Positions 24,393 to 33,388 of a stretch of DNA of 64,000 nucleotides are shown piece after piece. The notes beneath the pieces were generated by a model. The model did not search any database, had not been told where the DNA came from, and saw only the letters and a list, made by a program, of their open reading frames with translations. The stretch lies in NCBI GenBank assembly GCA_902362595.1, contig CABIXF010000009.1, positions 1 through 64,000 on the forward strand, written 5' to 3'. The stretch is from Bacteroidaceae bacterium (GTDB taxonomy: Bacteria > Bacteroidota > Bacteroidia > Bacteroidales > Bacteroidaceae). Numbering within the stretch: the stretch's first letter is position 1; each line of letters begins with the position of its first letter. A program made the translations under genes and the position numbers.

Positions 24393-26444
24393 ATGCAAAA
24401 AGGTAATATCGGGGTTACAACAGAGAACATCTTCCCCATCATCAAGAAGTTTTTGTACAGCGATCATGAAATATTCCTCCGCGAACTGGTTTCAAATGCC
24501 GTAGATGCCACTCAAAAGTTGAAGACACTGGCTTCTACCGGTGAGTTCAAAGGGGAACTGGGCGATTTGACCGTCCGCGTAAAAGCCGACAAGGACAACG
24601 GTACCATCACCATCAGCGACCGTGGTCTGGGTATGACAGCCGAGGAAATCGACAAATACATCAACCAGATTGCTTTCTCCGGTGCCAACGACTTCCTGGA
24701 GAAATACAAGGACGATGCCAACGCCATCATCGGTCACTTCGGTCTGGGATTCTACTCTGCCTTCATGGTGGCCAAGAAAGTGGAAATCATCACCCGTTCT
24801 TATAAGGATGACGCCAAAGCCATGAAATGGAGCTGCGACGGTAGTCCTGAGTTCACCCTCGAAGAAACAGAGCGTAACGACCGGGGTACCGACATCATCC
24901 TGTATGTGGACGACGATTGCAAGGAATTCCTGGAAGATTCTCGTCTGCAGGGCTTGCTGACTAAGTATTGCCACTTCCTTCCGGTACCGGTAGCTTTCGG
25001 CAAGAAGAAAGAATGGAAAGACGGCAAGCAGGTAGAGACGGAAGAAGACAACCTGATTAACGACACTTGTCCTATCTGGACCAAGAAACCGTCGGAACTG
25101 AAGGAAGAGGACTACAAGAAGTTCTATCGCGACTTGTATCCGATGGCCGACGAACCACTGTTCTGGATTCACCTGAACGTGGACTATCCGTTCAACCTGA
25201 CGGGTGTGCTCTACTTCCCGAAAATCAAGAGCAACATCGACCTGCAACGTAATAAGATTCAGTTGTATTGCAACCAGGTATATGTGACCGACTCCGTAGA
25301 AGGCATCGTGCCGGACTTCCTGACCCTGCTTCACGGTGTCATCGACTCACCGGATATTCCGTTGAACGTTTCCCGTTCTTACCTGCAGAGCGATTCGAAC
25401 GTGAAGAAGATTTCGACTTACATCACCAAGAAGGTGGCCGACCGTCTGCAATCTATCTTCAAGAACGACCGGAAAGAGTTTGAAGAGAAATGGGACGACC
25501 TGAAAATCTTCATCAACTACGGTATGCTGACGCAGGAAGACTTCTACGAAAAGGCTTCCAAGTTTGCCCTGTTCAAGGATACAGACAACAAATACTATAC
25601 GTTCGAGGAATACCAGACCCTCATCAAGGACAGCCAGACCGACAAAGACGGCAACCTGATTTATCTGTATGCCAACAACGCCGACGAGCAGTACACTTAC
25701 ATTGACGCTGCCAAGAACAAGGGTTACAACGTGTTGTTGCTCGACGGCCAGCTGGATGTGCCGATGATTAACATGCTGGAACAGAAGTTCGAGAAGAGCC
25801 ACTTCACCCGTGTGGACAGTGACATCATCGACCGCCTGATTGTGAAGGAAGAGCAGAAGGGCGAAGAATTGCCAGCCGACAAGCAGGAAGTGCTCAGCAC
25901 CTTATTCAAAGGCCAGATGCCGAAAGTGAAGAAGACCGAGTTCCACGTAGAGGCACACGCCTTGGGCGAAAGCGCTGCTCCGATTGTCATCACACAGGCC
26001 GAATACATGCGTCGTATGAAGGATATGGCCAGCATCCAGCCGGGCATGAGTTTCTATGGCGAGATGCCGGACATGTTCAACCTGGTACTGAACACCGACC
26101 ATCGTCTGATTAAGCAAGTATTGAGCGAAGCAGAAAGCGCTTGTGCTGAGAAACTGGTGCCGGTAGAGTCTGAACTTGCCATGCTGACTTTGCGCCGCAA
26201 CGAGTTGCACAAGGCACAGGAAGGCAAGAAGGACGAGGAAATTCCGACCACAGAGAAAGACGAACTGAAAGACGTGGAGAAGAAAATCGACGCCCAGAAG
26301 GCTGAAAAGGAAAACATCCTCAACGGCTATGCCGCCGACAACAAAGTGGTTCACCAGCTCATCGACCTGGCTCTGTTGCAGAACAACATGTTGAAAGGAG
26401 AAGCCCTGACCAACTTTGTGAAACGAAGCGTGGAAATGATTTAA
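24393..26444 (+). CDS. htpG: Molecular chaperone HtpG (Hsp90)
   Basis: Cytoplasmic dimeric Hsp90 chaperone with a GHKL ATPase. The ATP site is visible in ELVSNAVDATQKL (near 32), DRGLGMT (near 75) and GHFGLGFYSAFMV (near 112). The middle domain carries NVSRSYLQSD (near 331), whose Arg/Gln contact the ATP phosphate, and the C-terminal third forms the dimer. At 683 residues it is a little longer than E. coli HtpG (624), due to inserts of the type usual in Bacteroidetes, including a charged stretch near 600-650. Single gene between two terminators. Confidence 0.97.
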   Translation: MQKGNIGVTTENIFPIIKKFLYSDHEIFLRELVSNAVDATQKLKTLASTGEFKGELGDLTVRVKADKDNGTITISDRGLGMTAEEIDKYINQIAFSGANDFLEKYKDDANAIIGHFGLGFYSAFMVAKKVEIITRSYKDDAKAMKWSCDGSPEFTLEETERNDRGTDIILYVDDDCKEFLEDSRLQGLLTKYCHFLPVPVAFGKKKEWKDGKQVETEEDNLINDTCPIWTKKPSELKEEDYKKFYRDLYPMADEPLFWIHLNVDYPFNLTGVLYFPKIKSNIDLQRNKIQLYCNQVYVTDSVEGIVPDFLTLLHGVIDSPDIPLNVSRSYLQSDSNVKKISTYITKKVADRLQSIFKNDRKEFEEKWDDLKIFINYGMLTQEDFYEKASKFALFKDTDNKYYTFEEYQTLIKDSQTDKDGNLIYLYANNADEQYTYIDAAKNKGYNVLLLDGQLDVPMINMLEQKFEKSHFTRVDSDIIDRLIVKEEQKGEELPADKQEVLSTLFKGQMPKVKKTEFHVEAHALGESAAPIVITQAEYMRRMKDMASIQPGMSFYGEMPDMFNLVLNTDHRLIKQVLSEAESACAEKLVPVESELAMLTLRRNELHKAQEGKKDEEIPTTEKDELKDVEKKIDAQKAEKENILNGYAADNKVVHQLIDLALLQNNMLKGEALTNFVKRSVEMI

Positions 26445-26463
26445 TTTACCCCTCAAAATAGGG

Positions 26464-26501
26464 AAAGCCATTCCTGCAAGCCCGCAGGGATGGCTTTTTT
26501 T
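26464..26501 (+). terminator. Terminator of htpG
   Basis: Hairpin AAAGCCATTCCTGC / GCAGGGATGGCTTT followed by a T-run. Confidence 0.85.
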
Positions 26502-26535
26502 GTGCCTTTTATGCCATCGGATAGAAGATAATTTG

Positions 26536-26543
26536 TACATTTG
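26536..26543 (+). promoter_or_regulatory. -7 element of serB
   Basis: TACATTTG matches TAnnTTTG, 26 bp before the serB ATG; the -33 side is weak. Confidence 0.5.
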
Positions 26544-26569
26544 CGAAGATATCACGCAAACAAACAACC

Positions 26570-27802
26570 ATGGAAAACAAAACTGAATTGATATTAATCC
26601 GTATCAGCGGAGTGGACAGGCCGGGGCTGACCGCATCGGTGACCGCAATCTTATCGAAATACCAGGTAGACATTATGGACATCGGACAGGCCGACATCCA
26701 CAGCACCCTGTCGCTGGGCATTCTTTTCAAATGCTCCGACAAAGATTCCGGAAATATCATGAAGGAGTTGCTTTTCAAGGCATCGGATTTGGGCATCAAC
26801 ATCCGCTTCTACCCCATCAGTGCGGAGGAATATGAAACATGGGTCAGTCTGCAAGGCAAGAACCGTTACATCCTGACCCTGCTGGGCCGGAAGCTGACTG
26901 CCGAACAGATTGCCGGTGCCACCCGGATTCTGGCAGAGCAACAACTGAACATCGACGGTATCCGCCGTTTGACAGGACGTATTCCGCTCGATGAGAAAAA
27001 AGCCAACGTGCGGGCCTGCATCGAATTCTCGGTCAGAGGCACTCCGAAAGACCGCGAGGCCCTGCAGAGCCAGCTGATGCAGCTAAGTGCGTCATTGGGT
27101 ATGGACTTCTCCTTCCAGCAGGACAACATGTACCGCCGCATGCGCCGACTCATCTGTTTCGATATGGATTCTACCCTGATTGAAACGGAGGTCATCGACG
27201 AACTGGCCATGCGGGCCGGCGTGGGCGACCAGGTAAAGGCCATCACGGAAAGAGCCATGCGGGGAGAAATCGACTTCTGCGAAAGTTTCAAGGAACGGGT
27301 AGCCCTGCTCAAAGGATTGGATGAAAGCGTGATGCGCGACATCGCCGAGCATCTGCCCATTACTGAAGGTGTGGAACGCCTGATGTTCGTACTCAAACGC
27401 TACGGCTACAAGATTGCCATCCTGTCGGGAGGATTCACCTACTTCGGCAACTACCTGAAAGACAAGTTCGGCATCGACTACGTGTATGCCAACCAATTGG
27501 AAATCGTGGACGGGAAACTGACCGGACGCTACTTGGGCGACATCGTGGACGGGAAGCGGAAGGCCGAACTCCTGCAACTGCTGGCACAGGTGGAGAAGGT
27601 GGATATCGCACAGACCATTGCTGTGGGCGACGGAGCCAACGACCTGCCGATGCTCTCCGTGGCGGGACTGGGAATCGCCTTCCACGCCAAACCGAAAGTA
27701 GTGGCCAATGCCCAGCAATCCATCAACACCATCGGAATCGACGGAGTACTCTACTTCCTGGGATTCAAGGATTCTTACCTCGACGAACGGGGTAAACTAT
27801 AA
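26570..27802 (+). CDS. serB: Phosphoserine phosphatase with N-terminal ACT domains
   Basis: Last step of serine synthesis, phosphoserine to serine. Two ACT-like regulatory domains occupy about 5-80 (SGVDRPGLTASVTAIL) and 100-180 (LLGRKLTAEQIAG), which in relatives sense serine. The HAD phosphatase domain starts at FDMDSTLIETEVIDELA (nucleophile Asp near 199); SGGFTYF (near 287) and GDGANDLPMLSVAG (near 354) are motifs II and III. 410 residues is standard for the double-ACT form. It precedes a DEAD-box helicase gene by 21 bp, so the two are likely co-transcribed. It also provides serine, the substrate of the serine palmitoyltransferase encoded elsewhere in this window. Confidence 0.95.
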   Translation: MENKTELILIRISGVDRPGLTASVTAILSKYQVDIMDIGQADIHSTLSLGILFKCSDKDSGNIMKELLFKASDLGINIRFYPISAEEYETWVSLQGKNRYILTLLGRKLTAEQIAGATRILAEQQLNIDGIRRLTGRIPLDEKKANVRACIEFSVRGTPKDREALQSQLMQLSASLGMDFSFQQDNMYRRMRRLICFDMDSTLIETEVIDELAMRAGVGDQVKAITERAMRGEIDFCESFKERVALLKGLDESVMRDIAEHLPITEGVERLMFVLKRYGYKIAILSGGFTYFGNYLKDKFGIDYVYANQLEIVDGKLTGRYLGDIVDGKRKAELLQLLAQVEKVDIAQTIAVGDGANDLPMLSVAGLGIAFHAKPKVVANAQQSINTIGIDGVLYFLGFKDSYLDERGKL

Positions 27803-27823
27803 CGACAAGCATAAAACCAATAT

Positions 27824-29101
27824 ATGAAGTTTTCAGAACTGAACTTAGAAGATAGCGTCCTCGATGCATTGGACGCCATGAATTTCCAGGAATGTACGCC
27901 CGTGCAGGAGCACACCATTCCGGTCATCCTGGAAGGAAAAGACCTGATTGGCGTGGCCCAGACAGGTACGGGGAAAACAGCAGCCTATCTGCTCCCGGTG
28001 TTGAACCAGTTGAGCAAGGGAGGCTATCCGGAAGATGCCATCAACTGTATCATCATGTCGCCTACCCGTGAGCTGGCCATGCAGATTGACCAGCAGATGG
28101 AGGGTTTCTCGTATTTCATGCCCGTTTCGAGCGTGGCGGTGTACGGAGGAAACGACGGCATCCGTTTTGAACAGGAAAAGAAGGGACTGACCCTGGGGGC
28201 CGATGTGGTCATCGCCACTCCCGGCCGACTCATCAGTCACCTGAGTCTGGGATACGTGGACTTGTCGAAGGTATCGTTCTTCATCCTCGACGAAGCCGAC
28301 CGCATGCTCGACATGGGATTTGCGGAAGATATCATGCAGATTGTGAAATACCTGCCCAAGGAACGGCAGACCATCATGTTCTCGGCTACCATGCCGGCCA
28401 AAATCCAACAGCTGGCCAAGACCATCCTTCACGACCCGGTGGAAGTGAAACTGGCGGTATCCAAACCGGCGGACAAGATTATCCAGGCGGCCTACATCTG
28501 TTACGAGGCACAGAAGTTGGGCATCATCCAGTCACTCTTCCAGTCGCAGGAACCGGAACGGGTGATTATCTTTGCTTCTTCCAAGCTGAAAGTGAAGGAA
28601 GTGACCAAGGCCTTGAAACGGATGAAACTGAACGTGGGCGAAATGCACTCCGACCTGGAACAGAGCCAGCGGGAAGAAATCATGCACGAGTTCCGCAACC
28701 GTCGCATTGACATCCTGGTAGCCACCGACATCGTGGCCCGCGGTATCGACATCGACGACATCCGCTTGGTCATCAACTACGACGTACCGCACGACAGCGA
28801 AGATTATGTACACCGCATCGGACGTACGGCACGTGCCAACAACGACGGATGCGCCATCACGTTTGTGAGCGAAACGGAACAGACTCGCTTCAAACAGATT
28901 GAGAATTTCCTGGGAAAAGATATTTACAAGCTCCCCGTACCCGAAGAACTGGGCGAAGGACCGGCCTATGCTCCCCGTACCTCCAAGAAAGGCGGAGGCA
29001 ACAGGCAGGTCAAGAATTTCTCCCGCAACAAAAAAGGCGGATGGAAGAAGAAGGGAGGCAACCAGCCGAAAAAACAAGGCGAACGAACGGTGAAAAATTA
29101 A
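27824..29101 (+). CDS. DEAD-box RNA helicase (RhlE-like)
   Basis: ATP-dependent RNA helicase for ribosome assembly or RNA decay. Motifs in order: AQTGTGKTAAYLLPV (Walker A, near 45), PTRELAMQI, TPGRLISH, DEADRMLDMGF (near 155), SATMPAK, and in domain 2 ATDIVARGIDI (near 303) and HRIGRTARA (near 329). The last 50 residues are very basic and Gly-rich (KKGGGNRQVKNFSRNKKGG), an RNA-binding tail. 425 residues. Likely second gene of the serB transcript and ended by a 19-bp terminator. The subfamily name is approximate. Confidence 0.92.
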   Translation: MKFSELNLEDSVLDALDAMNFQECTPVQEHTIPVILEGKDLIGVAQTGTGKTAAYLLPVLNQLSKGGYPEDAINCIIMSPTRELAMQIDQQMEGFSYFMPVSSVAVYGGNDGIRFEQEKKGLTLGADVVIATPGRLISHLSLGYVDLSKVSFFILDEADRMLDMGFAEDIMQIVKYLPKERQTIMFSATMPAKIQQLAKTILHDPVEVKLAVSKPADKIIQAAYICYEAQKLGIIQSLFQSQEPERVIIFASSKLKVKEVTKALKRMKLNVGEMHSDLEQSQREEIMHEFRNRRIDILVATDIVARGIDIDDIRLVINYDVPHDSEDYVHRIGRTARANNDGCAITFVSETEQTRFKQIENFLGKDIYKLPVPEELGEGPAYAPRTSKKGGGNRQVKNFSRNKKGGWKKKGGNQPKKQGERTVKN

Positions 29102-29125
29102 ACCCATCTGTTTCTACCCCTCTAC

Positions 29126-29176
29126 AAAAAGCCCGGACAAGTGCCACGTAAAGGTCAGCACTTGTCCGGGCTTTTT
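29126..29176 (+). terminator. Terminator of the serB-helicase transcript
   Basis: Perfect 19-bp stem AAAAAGCCCGGACAAGTGC / GCACTTGTCCGGGCTTTTT with a 13-nt loop and flanking A- and T-runs, so it can act in both directions. Between it and the repeat array (29177-29357) I see no gene. Confidence 0.9.
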
Positions 29177-29357
29177 CTGTCGGTCAAACCAGGCTTCGGG
29201 GGAAAGAACCCTCATCCGATTTTTCTGTTCACGAAAACGAGGTTCATCATACAACCGTTCTTCCAAGATTCTTATAGTAAGATATAACAAACTGTATTAC
29301 AACAAATTACTATACACTTCATAAAGTATTACTTTCACCACGGAAATACCATGAAAA

Positions 29358-29483
29358 AAACGCAAGTGCGTTTGCTCTTAAACGTACTTGCGTTTTATCT
29401 AAAACGTCGAAGAGTTTTGATCAAAACGCCGAAGCGTTTGGCATGAAACGCCGAAGCGTTTTCTTTCAAACGTCGAAGCGTTT
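29358..29483. repeat. Six 16-bp hairpin units at an exact 22-bp period
   Basis: Units start at 29358, 29380, 29402, 29424, 29446 and 29468. The pattern is AAACG-N6-CGTTT; units 4 and 5 read AAACGCCGAAGCGTTT, unit 6 AAACGTCGAAGCGTTT and unit 1 AAACGCAAGTGCGTTT, while units 2 and 3 are less perfect. Spacers of 6 bp are not conserved. The array fills the end of the convergent region between the helicase gene and the ABC-F gene and reaches to within 3 bp of the latter's stop codon. An array of the same period and pattern lies at 63464-63589. Confidence 0.9.
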
Positions 29484-29485
29484 TT

Positions 29486-31351
29486 TCACCCTTCAATTTC
29501 ACTCAATTCCAGCCAGCGCATGGTCTTCTCGTCAAGCTCGTCGTTCAGGGCTGGCAGGCGCTTCGACTTCTCGGTCAGTTCGTCTACGCTCAACGTGCCA
29601 CTGCACAAGTCGGCTTCCAACTGCTTCTTTTCCTCCTCCAAGGCAGCAATGTCTTTCTCCAACTGTTCCAGCTCTTTCCGCTCCTTGAACGTCAGGCGGC
29701 GTTTTTCATTCAACCGAACACGCTGGGTTTTCTCCTCCTTCGGCTTGGCGGCCTCCTTGTCGTGTTCCGCCTTGGCCAGCTTCCAGTCGCGGTAGTCGGA
29801 ATAATTGCCCGGGAAATCACGGATGTCACCCTGACCTTTGAACACCAGCAAATGGTCGACCACCTTATCCATGAAATAGCGGTCGTGGCTCACCACGATG
29901 ACGCATCCCTTGAAGTTCTGCAAATACTCCTCCAGCACCTGTAAGGTCACGATGTCCAGGTCGTTGGTCGGCTCATCGAGTACCAAAAAGTTCGGGTTCC
30001 GCATCAGCACCGTACAAAGATACAGACGGCGGCGTTCTCCCCCGCTCAACTTGTACACATAGCTGTGCTGTGTTTCGGGAGTGAACAGAAAATGCTGCAG
30101 GAACTGCGAAGCCGTGAGCCGCTTGCCGTTGCCCAGTTCAATCACCTCGGCAATGTCGGTAATCACGTCAATCACCTTCATCTGCTCGTTGAACTTCAGT
30201 CCCTCCTGCGAGTAATAACCGAAACGGACGGTCTCGCCGATGTCCAGTGTCCCGCTGTCCGCCTTCTCCAGTCCCATCAGAATCTTGATGAACGTGGACT
30301 TGCCGGTGCCGTTGTTGCCCACGATACCCATCTTCTCATAACGGGCAAAGACGTACGAAAAATCATCCAGTATCACCAGGTCGCCGAAACGCTTGCAGAG
30401 ATGGTCGGCCTCGAAAATCTTCGAACCGATGTACGACGCCTTGACATCCAGTTTCACGTTCGAGTCATAACTTCGCTGCTTGGCCACTTTCTCCAGCTCA
30501 TAGAACGCTTCCTCCCGATAGCGGGCTTTATGGCCGCGGGCCTGCGGCATCCGTCGCATCCACTCCAGCTCCGTGCGATACAGGTTGTTGGCACGGGCAA
30601 TTTCCGCATTGGTCGCCTCGATGCGCTCCTGACGTTTTTCCAGGTAATAACTGTAATTTCCTTTATAAGAATACAGCTGGCGGTTGTCTATCTCTATGAT
30701 TTCCGAACATACCCGGTCCAGGAAATAACGGTCGTGCGTCACCATGAGCAGACTCAGGCTTCCACGGTTCAGGTATTCCTCCAGCCACTCGGTCATGTCC
30801 AGGTCGAGGTGGTTGGTCGGCTCGTCCAGAATCAGCAGGTCCGGTTCCGTAATCAGCACATTGGCCAGGGCCACCCGCTTCAGCTGTCCGCCGGACAAGT
30901 GTCCGATTTTCTGGGAAAAGTCGCGGATTTTCAGCTGCGAGAGAATCTGCTTGGCCCGGCGTTCGTAATCCCACGCCTTCTCGTGCTCCATCCGTGCCAG
31001 CAGATCATCCAATCCGGGATTGCCGGGGGTTTCCATGCACCGTTCGTATTCCTTGATGAGTTCCACCGTGGAATTGCCATGATAGAAACATGCCTCGAGC
31101 ACGGTCAGTTCTTCGGGATACTTCGGGCTCTGTTCTAGATACCCCACGCGCAGGTCACGACGGAAAGTGATTTTCCCTTCGTCATAACCTTCCTTTCCCG
31201 CCAGGATGTTCAGCAAGGTGGTCTTGCCCGAACCGTTCTTGGCAATCAGTCCGATGCGCTGCCCTTCCGCAATGCCAAAAGATATTTCATTAAAAAGCAC
31301 CAAGTCGCCAAACGACTTGGTCAGGTTTTCTACTTGTAAATAAGGAGTCAT
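29486..31351 (-). CDS. uup: ABC-F family ATPase (Uup-like)
   Basis: Soluble twin-cassette ABC-F protein, a class that works at the ribosome (translation factors) or, in the Uup branch, at DNA/ribosome assembly. Cassette 1 has Walker A KNGSGKTTLL (near 38), signature LSGGQLKRVALA and LLILDEPTNHLDL; a linker arm with many basic residues (about 235-300) is the tRNA-interaction motif; cassette 2 has GNNGTGKSTF (near 346), LSGGERRRLYL and LDEPTNDLDI. The C-terminal 90 residues form a charged coiled coil typical of Uup. No membrane segments. Last gene of a five-gene minus-strand group, 33 bp after the DUF3805/3806 gene. Confidence 0.88.
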   Translation of the reverse strand: MTPYLQVENLTKSFGDLVLFNEISFGIAEGQRIGLIAKNGSGKTTLLNILAGKEGYDEGKITFRRDLRVGYLEQSPKYPEELTVLEACFYHGNSTVELIKEYERCMETPGNPGLDDLLARMEHEKAWDYERRAKQILSQLKIRDFSQKIGHLSGGQLKRVALANVLITEPDLLILDEPTNHLDLDMTEWLEEYLNRGSLSLLMVTHDRYFLDRVCSEIIEIDNRQLYSYKGNYSYYLEKRQERIEATNAEIARANNLYRTELEWMRRMPQARGHKARYREEAFYELEKVAKQRSYDSNVKLDVKASYIGSKIFEADHLCKRFGDLVILDDFSYVFARYEKMGIVGNNGTGKSTFIKILMGLEKADSGTLDIGETVRFGYYSQEGLKFNEQMKVIDVITDIAEVIELGNGKRLTASQFLQHFLFTPETQHSYVYKLSGGERRRLYLCTVLMRNPNFLVLDEPTNDLDIVTLQVLEEYLQNFKGCVIVVSHDRYFMDKVVDHLLVFKGQGDIRDFPGNYSDYRDWKLAKAEHDKEAAKPKEEKTQRVRLNEKRRLTFKERKELEQLEKDIAALEEEKKQLEADLCSGTLSVDELTEKSKRLPALNDELDEKTMRWLELSEIEG

Positions 31352-31384
31352 AATTGATTGCTTCTAAAGTCACCAGCAGAAGGC

Positions 31385-32209
31385 TCAACCCATGGCCGCT
31401 TCCACCTCGTTCTTAATCCGTTCGAATTCCGCTTTCAGGTTGCACGGTTGTCCGTTGCGCACCTTGTCCCAAATCAGGGCCACCGGATTCACCCTCACCT
31501 TCGAACCGCCGAACTGCAAGGCCGGATATTCTTTCGGTCCGTCGATGACCGTCACCCATTCCATGCCGTCCATCTCATTGACCAGTATCACGCCGAAAGC
31601 CGTGCCGAATCCTTCCCACGCCTGACGCTGCTTGGGGTTGAAACGCCCGCTGTCCATCACCTTCTGCAGGTTTGCCAAATCGGCTTCCGTACCCGTGAAG
31701 TCCTTGGTCAGCTGCTTCTTGACCGTGGAAACGGCCCAGTCGTAGTCTTCGTTTATCTGGTTGATTTCCAGCACACGCACCGGAATGACGGCTTTCACCG
31801 GCTTGTCGGAAGCGCCACGCACCTTCAACGAAGCCACAATCGCTTCTCCGGCTTTCGGGCTGTCTCCCTTGACCACGGTAAACGAACATTCCACCGAAAT
31901 CTCGCCCCTTCCGGTCACCCAGATGTGCGTGGTGTACCACACATTGTTTTCCTGAAAGCTCTCGGCCGAATAGACGCAGTCCCAGTTTCCCAGCTTCACT
32001 TTCTTGGCTCCACGCACTTCGCGCAGCTCATCCTCCATACACGCTGCGGCATAATCCGCTCCTTCGCCCCGATAGGCAGAAATGCGGAAATTGCCGCTCC
32101 ACTTGTCCGGATTATAAAACAGGAAGCTGTCTTCCGTATCCTCAAATTCACACCAGTTGTCGGGGTACTCCAGTGAAAACCACGCCCCCGGAGAGATATA
32201 TTTTTTCAT
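31385..32209 (-). CDS. DUF3805/DUF3806 domain protein
   Basis: 274-residue cytoplasmic protein with two domains I match from memory of the family patterns to DUF3805 (N-terminal about 1-140, opening YISPGAWFSLEYPDNWCEFE) and DUF3806 (about 150-255, including GTAFGVILVNEMDGMEWVTV). Both are of unknown function and are seen mainly in Bacteroidetes. There is no signal peptide, membrane segment or clear catalytic motif. It lies between a glyoxalase-like gene (39 bp upstream) and the ABC-F gene, in what looks like one operon. The context does not reveal the role. Confidence 0.75.
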   Translation of the reverse strand: MKKYISPGAWFSLEYPDNWCEFEDTEDSFLFYNPDKWSGNFRISAYRGEGADYAAACMEDELREVRGAKKVKLGNWDCVYSAESFQENNVWYTTHIWVTGRGEISVECSFTVVKGDSPKAGEAIVASLKVRGASDKPVKAVIPVRVLEINQINEDYDWAVSTVKKQLTKDFTGTEADLANLQKVMDSGRFNPKQRQAWEGFGTAFGVILVNEMDGMEWVTVIDGPKEYPALQFGGSKVRVNPVALIWDKVRNGQPCNLKAEFERIKNEVEAAMG

Positions 32210-32248
32210 AACACGTTTGTTTTATGTTCGTATGCCCATCGGGCTGAC

Positions 32249-32626
32249 TTACTTCAGCGGGAGAATCTCAATCCAATAATCATCCGGGTCGTTGATGAAA
32301 TACAGTCCCATCTGTTCGTTTTCGAAGCAGACGCATCCCATTTCCTTGTGGAACTTGCGAACCTCGTCGTAGTCGCCTGCCACACGCAGACACAGATGGC
32401 TTTCGTTCTCACCCAGCTCATACGCTTCGGTATGGTCGCGCAACCAAGTCAGTTCCAACAGGAAATTCGAACTGCCGTCGGTGAGATACACCAGAATGAA
32501 CGAACCGTCGGCTGCTTCCTTGCGGTGAGACTCGTGCAGGCCCAGCGCCTTCTCATAAAATTGGATACTTTTTTCGAGGTTGGTCACGTTGATATTGAAA
32601 TGGTCAAATCTTCCTTTTATTTCCAT
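32249..32626 (-). CDS. VOC/glyoxalase-superfamily metalloenzyme
   Basis: 125-residue protein with paired beta-alpha-beta-beta-beta modules of the vicinal-oxygen-chelate superfamily. Candidate metal ligands are His in FDHFNINV (near 9), Glu in LLELTWL (near 58), His in ESHLCLRV (near 75) and Glu in YWIEILPLK (near 121), the same pattern as glyoxalase I (lactoylglutathione lyase), and it is close to that enzyme in length. Real glyoxalase I activity is plausible but glutathione is scarce in these anaerobes, so the substrate may be another thiol adduct. Fourth-from-last gene of a compact group, 31 bp after the metallo-beta-lactamase gene. Confidence 0.85.
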   Translation of the reverse strand: MEIKGRFDHFNINVTNLEKSIQFYEKALGLHESHRKEAADGSFILVYLTDGSSNFLLELTWLRDHTEAYELGENESHLCLRVAGDYDEVRKFHKEMGCVCFENEQMGLYFINDPDDYWIEILPLK

Positions 32627-32657
32627 GTCCTTTTCTATTTTAGTTGTCTACAATATA

Positions 32658-33383
32658 TCAATCCAAATCTGTCTGCTGGCCCCGATGTGCAGGTACCCAC
32701 ACCCGCGTGCCTTCCTGTGCGGCCAACGGGACGAAAGCCTCGGCCTTTGCATAGGCTTCGTCAAAATGCATCGGTACAAAGATAGCGGTTTTTATCCGTT
32801 TCACAAACTGCACAGGGCCGCGCATGTATTCCCGTCCCAGCCGGGGGTCGACCGGAAACAGCACCACATCCATCCGGTCAGTATAAATAGCAATGTCTTC
32901 CAATTCTCTCAGAAAGAAAGCTTCATCATGCTTCCATTCCGCTTCCGGACTCTCGTCCATCCAGTGCCAGTTGTTCAGGTCGCCGGCATGAAACACCGTT
33001 TTTCCCTCCACCTTCACCAAGAACGAAACGCCGATGTCGGTCGAGCCGAAAGCACGGATTTCCAGAAAATCATCCTGAAACACATCGCCTTTCTCCATCC
33101 AGTGTATCGTCCGCGACCGAGTTTCTCCGGCAGAAAGCTGAATGTCGCGCGAAAACACATAGACGATATCCGGCCGGCGTGCGCTCCACGACAACACCTC
33201 CCGGTTGAAATGGTCGTAATGGGAATGGCTGGCCAGCACATACAGCCGTCCTTCCCGTGAAAGGATTTCGTCGTGCAGAATCCCCTTGTCGGTCGACCGG
33301 GAGTCTTCAAAATAATCAAATACGATGGTATAGCCCTCGCCCAACAGGGCAAAGCCACTATGATACAAATATACCAGTTTCAT
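32658..33383 (-). CDS. Metallo-beta-lactamase-fold hydrolase
   Basis: 241-residue cytoplasmic protein with the metal-binding signature HSHYDHF (residues 53-59), followed by the bridging Asp in HAGDLNNWHW (near 135) and a late His in PMHFDE. The fold is that of UlaG/YycJ-like hydrolases rather than class B lactamases. The segment DEAFFLRELEDIAIYTDRMD and the conserved DP..GREYMRGP are common to a group found in gut anaerobes. Substrate unknown. It begins 5 bp after the transglutaminase-like gene, and translation is probably coupled. Confidence 0.88.
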   Translation of the reverse strand: MKLVYLYHSGFALLGEGYTIVFDYFEDSRSTDKGILHDEILSREGRLYVLASHSHYDHFNREVLSWSARRPDIVYVFSRDIQLSAGETRSRTIHWMEKGDVFQDDFLEIRAFGSTDIGVSFLVKVEGKTVFHAGDLNNWHWMDESPEAEWKHDEAFFLRELEDIAIYTDRMDVVLFPVDPRLGREYMRGPVQFVKRIKTAIFVPMHFDEAYAKAEAFVPLAAQEGTRVWVPAHRGQQTDLD

Positions 33384-33388
33384 GAGTT

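Noticed and set aside
29358..29483. CRISPR array
   Set aside because: Units are only 16 bp with 6-bp spacers and vary between copies; no cas genes are present.
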